Program-made: the position numbers and the translations under genes
In this document: positions 39,601-51,228 of the stretch, in pieces
How positions within the stretch are numbered: position 1 is the stretch's first letter
Layout of the letters: each line of letters begins with the position of its first letter
Assembly: GCA_948470475.1 (NCBI GenBank)
Contig: OX419342.1
Location: 1,000,201 to 1,064,200, forward strand
Direction of reading: 5' to 3'
DNA from: Galaxea fascicularis
Lineage: Eukaryota; Cnidaria; Anthozoa; Scleractinia; Euphylliidae
DNA: 64,000 nt
The notes under the pieces: model-generated
What the model was told of the DNA's origin: nothing
Seen by the model: the letters and a program-made list of their open reading frames with translations, nothing else
Databases searched by the model: none

Positions 39601-42600
39601 TTAAACTCTGCCTATTTCGAAAAGGAACCTAGAAATCATGTGGAAATGCTTCCAAGACCTCCGACAACCATATTTGTATTGTTATTTGAGCTGTGTGCAA
39701 GATTTTAGCAAAGTTGAAATTTTGACCAAAACCCAAAGGGGGGACCACATGGTCTTGAGTCAAATTTTGAATTTGGCTTAAACTCTGCCTATTTCAAAAA
39801 GGAACCTAGAAATCATGTGGAAATGCTTCCAAGACCTCCGACAACCTGATTTCTATTCTTATTTGAGGTGTGTGCAAGATTTTAGCAAAGTTGAAATTTT
39901 GACCAAAACCCAAAGGGGGGACCACATGGTCTTGAGTCAAATTTTGAATTTGGCTTAAACTCTGCCTATTTCGAAAAGCAACCTACAAATCATGTGGAAA
40001 TGCTTCCAAGACCTCCGACAACCTGATTTCTATTGTTATTTGAGCTGTGTGCAAGATTTTAGCAAAGTTGAAATTTTGACAAAAACCCAAAGAAGGGACC
40101 ACATGGTCTTGAGTCAAATTTTGAATTTGGCTTAAACTCTGCCTATTTCAAAAAGGAACCTACAAATCATGTGGAAATGCTGCCAAGACCTCCGACAACC
40201 TGATTTCTATACTTATTTGAGCTGTGTGCAAGATTTTAGCAAAGTTGAAATTTTGACCAAAACCCAAAGGGGGGACCACATGGTCTTGAGTCAAATTTTG
40301 AATTTGGCTTAATCTCTGCCTATTTCAAAAAGGAACCTACAAATCATGTGGAAATGCTGCCAAGACCTCCGACAACCTGATTTCTATACTTATTTGAGCT
40401 GTGTGCAAGATTTTAGCAAAGTTGAAATTTTGACCAAAACCCAAAGGGGGGACCACATGGTCTTGAGTCAAATTTTGAATTTGGCTTAATCTCTGCCTAT
40501 TTCGAAAAGGAACCTAGAAATCATGTGGAAATGCTTCCAAGACCTCCGACAACCATATTTCTATTGTTATTTGAGCTGTGTGCAAGATTTTAGCAAAGTT
40601 GAAATTTTGACCAAAACCCAAAGGGGGGACCTCATGGTCTTGAGTCAAATTTTGAATTTGGCTTAAACTCTGCCTCTTTCCAAAAGGAACCTAGAAATCA
40701 TGTGGAAATGCTTCCAAGACCTCCGACAACCTGATTTCTATTGTTATTTGAGCTGTGTGCAAGATTTTAGCAAAGTTGAAATTTTGACCAAAACCCAAAG
40801 GGGGGACCACATGGTCTTGAGTCAAATTTTGAATTTGGCTTAAACTCTGCCTATTTCGAAAAGGAACCTAGAAATCATGTGGAAATGCTTCCAAGACCTC
40901 CGACAACCTGATTTCTATTCTTATTTGAGCTGTGTGCAAGATTTTAGCAAAGTTGAAATTTTGACCAAAACCCAAAGGGGGGACCGCATGGTCTTGAGTG
41001 AAATTTTGAATTTGGCTTAATCTCTGCCTATTTCAAAAAGGAACCTAGAAATCATGTGGAAATGCTTCCAAGACCTCCGACAACCTGATTTCTATACTTA
41101 TTTGAGCTGTGTGCAAGATTTTAGCAAAGTTGAAATTTTGACCAAAACCCAAAGGGGGGACCACATGGTCTTGAGTCAAATTTTGAATTTGGCTTAATCT
41201 CTGCCTATTTCGAAAAGGAACCTAGAAATCATGTGGAAATGCTTCCAAGACCTCCGACAACCATATTTCTATTGTTATTTGAGCTGTGTGCAAGATTTTA
41301 GCAAAGTTGAAATTTTGACCAAAACCCAAAGGGGGGACCTCATGGTCTTGAGTCAAATTTTGAATTTGGCTTAATCTCTGCCTCTTTCCAAAAGGATCCT
41401 AGAAATCATGTGGAAATGCTTCCAAGACCTCCGACAACCTGATTTCTATTGTTATTTGAGCTGTGTGCAAGATTTTAGCAAAGTTGAAATTTTGACCAAA
41501 ACCCAAAGGGGGGACCACATGGTCTTGAGTCAAATTTTGAATTTGGCTTAAACTCTGCCTATTTCGAAAAGGAACCTAGAAATCATGTGGAAATGCTTCC
41601 AAGACCTCCGACAACCTGATTTCTATTCTTATTTGAGGTGTGTGCAAGATTTTAGCAAAGTTGAAATTTTGACCAAAACCCAAATGGGGGACCACATGGT
41701 CTTGAGTCAAATTTTGAATTTGGCTTAATCTCTGCCTATTTCAAAATGGAACCTAGAAATCATGTGGAAATGCTTCCAAGACCTCCGACAACCTGATTTC
41801 TATTGTTATTTGAGCTGTGTGCAAGATTTTAGCAAAGTTGAAATTTTGACCAAAACCCAAAGGGGGGACCACATGGTCTTGAGTCAAATTTTGAATTTGG
41901 CTTAATCTCTGCCTCTTTCCAAAAGGAACCTAGAAATCATGTGGAAATGCTTCCAAGACCTCCGTCAACCTGATTTCTATTGTTATTTGAGCTGTGTGCA
42001 AGATTTTAGCAAAGTTGAAATTTTGACCAAAACCCAAAGGGGGGACCACATGGTCTTGAGTCAAATTTTGAATTTGGCTTAAACTCTGCCTATTTCGAAA
42101 AGGAACCTAGAAATCATGTGGAAATGCTTCCAAGACCTCCGACAACCTGATTTCTATTGTTATTTGAGCTGTGTGCAAGATTTTAGCAAAGTTGAAATTT
42201 TGACCAAAACCCAAAGGGGGGACCACATGGTCTTGAGTCAAATTTTGAATTTGGCTTAAACTCTGCCTATTTCGAAAAGGAACCTAGAAATCATGTGGAA
42301 ATGCTTCCAAGACCTCCGACAACCTGATTTCTATTCTTATTTGAGGTGTGTGCAAGATTTTAGCAAAGTTGAAATTTTGACCAAAACCCAAAGGGGGGAC
42401 CACATGGTCTTGAGTCAAATTTTGAATTTGGCTTAAACTCTGCCTATTTCAAAAAGGAACCTAGAAATCATGTGGAAATGCTTCCAAGACCTCCGACAAC
42501 CTGATTTCTATTGTTATTTGAGCTGTGTGCAAGATTTTAGCAAAGTTAAAATTTTGACCAAAACCCAAAGGGGGGACCACATGGTCTTGAGTCAAATTTT

Positions 42601-45100
42601 GAAGTTGGCTTAAACTCTGCCTATTTCGAAAAAGAACCTAGAAATCATGTGGAAATGCTTCCAAGACCTCCGACAACCTGATTTCTATTCTTATTTGAGC
42701 TGTGTGCAAGATTTTAGCAAAGTTGAAATTTTGACCAAAACCCAAAGGGGGGACCACATGGTCTTGAGTGAAATTTTGAATTTGGCTTAATCTCTGCCTC
42801 TTTCCAAAAGGAACCTAGAAATCATGTGGAAATGCTTCCAAGACCTCCGACAACCTGATTTCTATTGTTATTTGAGCTGTGTGCAAGATTTTAGCAAAGT
42901 TGAAATTTTGACCAAAACCCAAAGGGGGGACCACATGGTCTTGAGTCAAATTTTGAATTTGGCTTAATCTCTGCCTATTTCGAAAAGGAACCTAGAAATC
43001 ATGTGGAAATGCTTCCAAGACCTCCGACAACCTGATTTCTATTCTTATTTGAGCTGTGTGCAAGATTTTAGCAAAGTTGAAATTTTGACCAAAACCCAAA
43101 GGGGGGACCACATGGTCTTGAGTCAAATTTTGAATTTGGCTTAATCTCTGCCTATTTCAAAATGGAACCTAGAAATCATGTGGAAATGCTTCCAAGACCT
43201 CCGACAACCTGATTTCTATTCTTATTTGAGCTGTGTGCAAGATTTTAGCAAAGTTGAAATTTTGACCAAAACCCAAAGGGGGGACCACATGGTCTTGAGT
43301 CAAATTTTGAATTTGGCTTAAACTCTGCCTATTTCGAAAAGGAACCTAGAAATCATGTGGAAATGCTTCCAAGACCTCTGACAACCTGATTTCTATTCTT
43401 ATTTGAGGTGTGTGCAAGATTTTAGCAAAGTTGAAATTTTGACCAAAACCCAAAGGGGGGACCACATGGGCTTGAGTCAAATTTTGAATTTGGCTTAATC
43501 TCTGCCTATTTCAAAAAGGAACCTAGAAATCATGTGGAAATGCTTCCAAGACCTCCGACAACCTGATTTCTGTACTTATTTGAGCTGTGTGCAAGATTTT
43601 AGCAAAGTTGAAATTTTGACCAAAACCCAAAGGGGGGACCACATGGTCTCGAGTCAAATTTTGAATTTGGCTTAATCTCTGCCTATTTCGAAAAGGAACC
43701 TAGAAATCATGTGGAAATGCTTCCAAGACCTCCGACAACCATATTTCTATTGTTATTTGAGCTGTGTGCAAGATTTTAGCAAAGTTGAAATTTTGACCAA
43801 AACCCAAAGGGGGGACCACATGGTCTTGAGTCAAATTTTGAATTTGGCTTAAACTCTGCCTATTTCAAAAAGGAACCTAGAACTCATGTGGAAATGCTTC
43901 CAAGACCTCCGACAACCTGATTTCTATTCTTATTTGAGCTGTGTGCAAGATTTTAGCAAAGTTGAAATTTTGACCAAAACCCAAAGGGGGGACAACATGG
44001 TCTTGAGTCAAATTTTGAATTTGGCTTAAACTCTGCCTATTTCGAAAAGGAACCTAGAAATCATGTGGAAATGCTTCCAAGACCTCTGACAACCTGATTT
44101 CTATTCTTATTTGAGGTGTGTGCAAGATTTTAGCAAAGTTGAAATTTTGACCAAAACCCAAAGGGGGGACCACATGGTCTTGAGTCAAATTTTAAATTTG
44201 GCTTAATCTCTGCCTATTTCAAAAAGGAACCTAGAAATCATGTGGAAATGCTTCCAAGACCTCCGACAACCTGATTTCTATACTTATATGAGCTGTGTGC
44301 AAGATTTTAGCAAAGTTGAAATTTTGACCAAAACCCAAAGGGGGGACCACATGGTCTTGAGTCAAATTTTGAATTTGGCTTAATCTCTGCCTATTTCGAA
44401 AAGGAACCTAGCAATCATGTGGAAATGCTTCCAAGACCTCCGACAACCTGATTTCTATACTTATTTGAGCTGTGTGCAAGATTTTAGCAAAGTTGAAATT
44501 TTGACCAAAACCCAAAGGGGAAACCACATGGTCTTGAGTCAAATTTTGAATTTGGCTTAATCTCTGCCTATTTAAAAAAGGAACCTAGAATTCATGTGGA
44601 AATGCTTCCAAGACCTCCGACAACCTGATTTCTATACTTATTTGAGCTGTGTGCAAGATTTTAGCACAGTTGAAATTTTGACCAAAACCCAAAGGGGGGA
44701 CCACATGGTCTTGAGTCAAATTTTGAATTTGGCTTAATCTCTGCCTATTTCAAAATGGAACCTAGAAATCATGTGGAAATGCTTCCAAGACCTCCCACAA
44801 CCTGATTTCTATTGTTATTTGAGGTGTGTGCAAGATTTTAGCAAAGTTGAAATTTTGACTAAAACCCAAAGGGGGGACCACATGGTCTTGAGTCAAATTT
44901 TGAATTTGGCTTAAACTCTGCCTATTTCAAAAAGGAACCTAGAAATCATGTGGAAATGCTTCCAAGACCTCCGACAACCTGATTTCTATTGTTATTTGAG
45001 CTGTGTGCAAGATTTTAGCAAAGTTGAAATTTTGACCAAAACCCAAAGGGGGGACCACATGGTCTTGAGTCAAATTTTGAATTTGGCTTAAACTCTGCCT
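33651..45100. repeat. Rearranged derivatives of the 24-mer unit
   Basis: The 24-mer markers continue but in irregular spacing, always a whole number of monomers. AACCATATTTC lies at 33650, 35243, 37367, 38252, 39668, 40553, 41261 and 43739, which is steps of 9, 12, 5, 8, 5, 4 and 14 monomers. CCAAAGAAGGG lies at 34070, 35663, 38495 and 40088 (9, 16, 9). GACCTCATGG lies at 34613, 36383, 40631 and 41339 (10, 24, 4). The TGCTGCCAAG monomer occurs as pairs, a triplet and a singleton. From about 40.6 kb, CTCTTTCC and TTCAAAATGG monomers mix in. Near 44.4-44.8 kb, CCTAGCAATC, TTTAAAAAAGG and CTCCCACAACC reappear in the order seen at 21.0-21.4 kb. Entirely satellite. Confidence 0.8.
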
Positions 45101-48100
45101 ATTTCGAAAAGGAACCTAGAAATCATGTGGAAATGCTTCCAAGACCTCCGACAACCTGATTTCTATTCTTATTTGAGCTGTGTGCAAGATTTTAGCAAAG
45201 TTGAAATTTTGACCAAAACCCAAAGGGGGGACCACATGGTCTTGAGTCAAATTTTGAATTTGGCTTAATCTCTGCCTATTTCAAAATGGAACCTAGAAAT
45301 CATGTGGAAATGCTTCCAAGACCTCCGACAACCTGATTTCTATTGTTATTTGAGCTGTGTGCAAGATTTTAGCAAAGTTGAAATTTTGACCAAAACCCAA
45401 AGGGGGGACCACATGGTCTTGAGTCAAATTTTGAATTTGGCTTAATCTCTGCCTATTTCGAAAAGGAACCTAGAAATCATGTGGAAATGCTTCCAAGACC
45501 TCCGACAACCTGATTTCTATTGTTATTTGAGCTGTGTGCAAGATTTTAGCAAAGTTGAAATTTTGACCAAAACCCAAAGGGGGGACCACATGGTCTTGAG
45601 TCAAATTTTGAATTTGGCTTAAACTCTGCCTATTACGAAAAGGAACCTAGAAATCATCTGGAAATGCTTCCAAGACCTCCGACAACCTGATTTCTATTCT
45701 TATTTGAGGTGTGTGCAAGATTTTAGCAAAGTTGAAATTTTGACTAAAACCCAAAGGGGGGACCACATGGTCTTGAGTCAAATTTTGAATTTGGCTTAAT
45801 CTCTGCCTATTTCAAAATGAAACCTAGAAATCATGTGGAAATGCTTCCAAGACCTCCGACAACCTGATTTCTATTGTTATTTGAGCTGTGTGCAAGATTT
45901 TAGCAAAGTTGAAATTTTGACCAAAACCCAAAGGGGGGACCACATGGTCTTGAGTCAAATTTTGAATTTGGCTTAATCTCTGCCTATTTCAAAATGGAAC
46001 CTAGAAATCATGTGGAAATGCTTCCAAGACCTCCGACAACCTGATTTCTATTGTTATTTGAGCTGTGTGCAAGATTTTAGCAAAGTTGAAATTTTGACCA
46101 AAACCCAAAGGGGGGACCACATGGTCTTGAGTCAAATTTTGAATTTGGCTTAATCTCTGCCTATTTCAAAAAGGAACCTAGAAATCATGTGGAAATGCTT
46201 CCAAGACCCCTGACAACCTGATTTCTATTCTTATTTAAGGTGTGTGCAAAATTTTAGCAAAGTTGAAATTTTGACCAAAACCCAAAGGGGGGACCACATG
46301 GTCTTGAGTCAAATTTTGAATTTGGCTTAAACTCTGCCTATTTCAAAAAGGAACCTAGAAATCATGTGGAAATGCTTCCAAGACCTCCGACTACCTGATT
46401 TCTAAACTTATTTGAGCTGTGTGCAAGATTTTAGCAAAGTTGAAATTTTGACCAAAACCCAAAGGGGGGACCACATGGTCTTGAGTCAAATTTTGAATTT
46501 GGCTTAAACTCTGCCTATTTCGAAAAGGAACCTACAAATCATGTGGAAATGGTTCCAAGACCCCTGACAACCTGATTTCTATTCTTATTTGTGGTGTGTG
46601 CAAGATTTTAGCAAAGTTGAAATTTTGACCAAAACCCAAAGGGGGGACCACATGGTCTTGAGTCAAATTTTGAATTTGGCTTAATCTCTGCCTATTTCAA
46701 AAAGGAACCTAGAAATCATGTGGAAATGCTTCCAAGACCTCCGAGAACCTGATTTCTGTACTTATTTGAGCTGTGTGCAAGATTTTAGCAAAGTTAAAAT
46801 TTTGACCAAAACCCAAAGGGGGGCCCACATGGTCTTGAGTCAAATTTTGAATTTGGCTTAATCTCTGCCTATTTCAAAATGGAACCTAGAAATCATGTGG
46901 AAATGCTTCCAAGACCTCCGACAACCTGATTTCTATACTTATTTGAGCTGTGTGCAAGATTTTAGCAAAGTTGAAATTTTGACCAAAACCCAAAGGGGGG
47001 ACCACATGGTCTTGAGTCAAATTTTGAATTTGGCTTAAACTCTGCCTATTTCGAAAAGGAACCTAGAAATCATGTGGAAATGCTTCCAAGACCTCCGACA
47101 ACCTTATTTCTATTCTTATTTGAGCTGTGTGCAAGATTTTAGCAAAGTTGAAATTTTGACCAAAACCCAAAGGGGGGACCACATGGTCTTGAGTCAAATT
47201 TTGAATTTGGCTTAAACTCTGCCTATTTCAAAAAGGAACCTAGAAATCATGTGGAAATGCTTCCAAGACCTCCGACAACCTGATTTCTATTGTTATTTGA
47301 GCTGTGTGCAAGATTTTGGCAAAGTTGAAATTTTGACCAAAACCCAAAGGGGGGACCACATGGTCTTGAGTCAAATTTTGAATTTGGCTTAAACTCTGCC
47401 TATTTCGAAAAGGAACCTACAAATCATGTGGAAATGCTTCCAAGACCTCCGACAACCTTATTTCTATTCTTATTTGAGCTGTGTGCAAGATTTTAGCAAA
47501 GTTGAAATTTTGACCAAAACCCAAAGGGGGGACCACATGGTCTTGAGTCAAATTTTGAATTTGGCTTAATCTCTGCCTATTTCAAAATGGAACCTAGAAA
47601 TCATGTGGAAATGCTTCCAAGACCTCCGACAACCTGATTTCTATTGTTATTTGAGCTGTGTGCAAGATTTTAGCAAAGTTGAAATTTTGACCAAAACCCA
47701 AAGGGGGGACCACATGGTCTTGAGTCAAATTTTGAATTTGGCTTAATCTCTGCCTATTTCGAAAAGGAACCTAGAAATCATGTGGAAATGCTTCCAAGAC
47801 CTCCGACAACCTGATTTCTATTGTTATTTGAGCTGTGTGCAAGATTTTAGCAAAGTTGAAATTTTGACCAAAACCCAAAGGGGGGACCACATGGTCTTGA
47901 GTCAAATTTTGAATTTGGCTTAAACTCTGCCTATTACGAAAAGGAACCTAGAAATCATGTGGAAATGCTTCCAAGACCTCCGACAACCTGATTTCTATTC
48001 TTATTTGAGGTGTGTGCAAGATTTTAGCAAAGTTGAAATTTTGACCAAAACCCAAAGGGGGGACCACATGGTCTTGAGTCAAATTTTGAATTTGGCTTAA

Positions 48101-48200
48101 TCTCTGCCTATTTCAAAATGGAACCTAGAAATCATGTGGAAATGCTTCCAAGACCTCCGACAACCTGATTTCTATTGTTATTTGAGCTGTGTGCAAGATT
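45100..48200. repeat. 13-mer displacement repeat, 2,301 bp
   Basis: A run of about five monomers at 45.1-45.9 kb is repeated at 47.4-48.2 kb. The order of variants is TTCTTATTT, TTCAAAATGG, TTCGAAAAGG, the rare TATTACGAAAAGG (45631 and 47932, exactly 2,301 bp apart), then TTCTTATTTGAGGTG. Between the two lie more divergent monomers with private changes, for example CCCCTGACAACC near 46207 and 46560, CCGACTACC near 46388, and TGTGGTGTG near 46591. These are among the least consensus-like copies in the window. Confidence 0.75.
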
Positions 48201-49918
48201 TTAGCAAAGTTGAAATTTTGACCAAAACCCAAAGGGGGGACCACATGGTCTTGAGTCAAATTTTGAATTTGGCTTTAACTCTGCCTATTTCAAAAAGGAA
48301 CCTAGAAATCATGTGGAAATGCTTCCAAGACCTCCGACAACCTGATTTCTATACTTATTTGAGCTGTGTGCAAGATTTTAGCAAAGTTGAAATTTTGACA
48401 AAAACCCAAAGGGGGGACCACATGGTCTTGAGTCAAATTTTGAATTTGGCTTAAACTCTGCCTTTTTCGAAAAGGAACCTACAAATCATGTGGAAATGCT
48501 TCCACGACCTCCGACAACCTGATTTCTATTCTTATTTGAGCTGTGTGCAAGATTTTAGCAAAGTTGAAATTTTGACCAAAACCCAAAGGGGGGACCACAT
48601 GGTCTTGAGTCAAATTTTGAATTTGGCTTAAACTCTGCCTATTTCAAAAAGGAACCTACAAATCATGTGGAAATGCTTCCAAGACCTCCGACAACCTGAT
48701 TTCTATTGTTATTTGAGCTGTGTGCAAGATTTTAGCAAAGTTGAAATTTTGACCAAAACCCAAAGGGGGGACCACATGGTCTTGAGTCAAATTTTGAATT
48801 TGGCTTAAACTCTGCCTATTTCGAAAAGGAACTTAGAAATCATGTGGAAATGCTTCCAAGACCTCCGACAACCTGATTTCTATTCTTATTTAAGCTGTGT
48901 GCAAGATTTTAGCAAAGTTGAAATTTTGACCAAAACCCAAAGGGGGGACCACATGGTCTTGAGTCAAATTTTGAATTTGGCTTAATCTCTGCCTATTTCA
49001 AAATGGAACCTAGAAATCATGTGGAAATGCTTCCAAGACCTCCGACAACCTATTTTCTATTGTTATTTGAGCTGTGTGCAAGATTTTAGCAAAGTTGAAA
49101 TTTTGACCAAAACCCAAAGGGGGGACCACATGGTCTTGAGTCAAATTTTGAATTTGGCTTAAACTCTGCCTATTTCAAAATGGAACCTAGAAATCATGTG
49201 GAAATGCTTCCAAGACCTCCGACAACCTGATTTCTATTGTTATTTGAGCTGTGTGCAAGATTTTAGCAAAGTTGAAATTTTGACCAAAACCCAAAGGGGG
49301 GACCACATGGTCTTGAGTCAAATTTTGAATTTGGCTTAAACTCTGCCTATTTCAAAAAGGAACCTAGAAATCATGTGGAAATGCTTCCAAGACCTCCGAC
49401 AACCTGATTTCTATTGTTATTTGAGCTGTGTGCAAGATTTTGGCAAAGTTGAAATTTTGACCAAAACCCAAAGGGGGGACCACATGGTCTTGAGTCAAAT
49501 TTTGAATTTGGCTTAAACTCTGCCTATTTCGAAAAGGAACCTACAAATCATGTGGAAATGCTTCCAAGACCTCCGACAACCTGATTTCTATTGTTATTTG
49601 AGCTGTGTGCAAGATTTTAGCAAAGTTGAAATTTTGACCAAAACCCAAAGGGGGGACCACATGGTCTTGAGTCAAATTTTGAATTTGGCTTAATCTCTGC
49701 CTATTTCAAAATGGAACCTACAAATCATGTGGAAATGCTTCCAAGACCTCCGACAACCTGATTTCTATTCTTATTTGAGCTGTGTGCAAGATTTTAGCAA
49801 AGTTGAAATTTTGACCAAAACCCAAAGGGGGGACCACATGGTCTTGAGTCAAATTTTGAATTTGGCTTAAACTCTGCCTATTTCAAAAAGGAACCTAGAA
49901 ATCATGTGGAAATGCTTC
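48200..49918. repeat. Transition monomers; partial copy of the 31-mer unit
   Basis: GAACTTAGAAATC at 48831, CCTATTTTC near 49050 and TTTTGGCAAAG at 49442 recur at 51380, about 51600 and 51991 (displacement 2,549 bp = 15 monomers minus two 53-bp deletions). About five monomers here are therefore a fragment of the block that follows. A two-monomer segment at 48134-48454, carrying GGCTTTAACTC (A128 to T) followed by a CTATAC monomer, matches 63498-63818 near the right end of the window apart from single-base differences. Confidence 0.75.
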
Positions 49919-50042
49919 CAAGACCTCCGACAACCTGATTTCTATACTTATTTGAGCTGTGTGCAAGATTTTAGCAAAGATGAAATTTTGACCAAAACCA
50001 AAAGGGGGGACCACATGGTCTTGAGTCATGTGGAAATGCTTC
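49919..50042. repeat. 124-bp deletion monomer (53 bp lost), unit A first
   Basis: GAGTCA is joined directly to TGTGGAAATG at 50028/50029. Reference positions 111-163 are absent, and both deletion edges end in TCA, a three-base microhomology. The same monomer also has AAAGATGAAAT (T62 to A) and ACCAAAAGGGGGG (C to A before the G-run). The loss removes the in-frame TAA, which is why a short frame appears across it. Confidence 0.95.
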
Positions 50043-51104
50043 CAAGACCTCCGACAACCTGATTTCTATTGTTATTTGAGCTGTGTGCAAGATTTTAGCA
50101 AAGTTGAAATTTTGACCAAAACCCAAAGGGGGGACCACATGGTCTTGAGTCAAATTTTGAATTTGGCTTAATCTCTGCCTATTTCAAAATGGAACCTAGA
50201 AATCATGTGGAAATGCTTCCAAGACCTCCGACAACCTGATTTGTATTGTTATTTGAGCTGTGTGCAAGATTTTAGCAAAGTTGAAATTTTGACCAAAACC
50301 CAAAGGGGGGACCACATGGTCTTGAGTCAAATTTTGAATTTGGCTTAATCTCTGCCTATTTCGAAAAGGAACCTAGAAATCATGTGGAAATGCTTCCAAG
50401 ACCTCCGACAACCTGATTTCTATTCTTATTTGAGCTGTGTGCAAGATTTTAGCAAAGTTGAAATTTTGACCAAAACCCAAAGGGGGGACCACATGGTCTT
50501 GAGTCAAATTTTGAATTTGGCTTAATCTCTGCCTATTTCAAAATGAAACCTAGAAATCATGTGGAAATGCTTCCAAGACCTCCGACAACCTATTTTCTAT
50601 TGTTATTTGAGCTGTGTGCAAGATTTTAGCAAAGTTGAAATTTTGACCAAAACCCAAAGGGGGGACCACATGGTCTTGAGTCAAATTTTGAATTTGGCTT
50701 AAACTCTGCCTATTTCAAAATGGAACCTAGAAATCATGTGGAAATGCTTCCAAGACCTCCGACAACCTGATTTCTATTGTTATTTGAGCTGTGTGCAAGA
50801 TTTTAGCAAAGTTGAAATTTTGACCAAAACCCAAAGGGGGGACCACATGGTCTTGAGTCAAATTTTGAATTTGGCTTAAACTCTGCCTATTTCGAAAAGG
50901 AACCTACAAATCATGTGGAAATGCTTCCAAGACCTCCGACAACCTGATTTCTATTGTTATTTGAGCTGTGTGCAAGATTTTAGCAAAGTTGAAATTTGGA
51001 CCAAAACCCAAAGGGGGGACCACATGGTCTTGAGTCAAATTTTAAATTTGGCTTAAACTCTGCCTATTTCAAAAAGGAACCTACAAATCATGTGGAAATG
51101 CTTC

Positions 51105-51228
51105 CAAGACCTCCGACAACCTGATTTCTATACTTATTTGAGCTGTGTGCAAGATTTTAGCAAAGATGAAATTTTGACCAAAACCAAAAGGGGGGACCAC
51201 ATGGTCTTGAGTCATGTGGAAATGCTTC
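51105..51228. repeat. 124-bp deletion monomer, unit A second
   Basis: Same junction and same linked substitutions as the first, 1,186 bp downstream. It must have arisen by duplication of a segment containing the first, not by an independent deletion. Confidence 0.95.

Noticed and set aside
48134..48454. 106-codon plus-strand frame, repeated at 63498-63818
   Set aside because: It spans two monomers because A128 is changed to T, removing the usual TAA. It is satellite translation with no protein family features.
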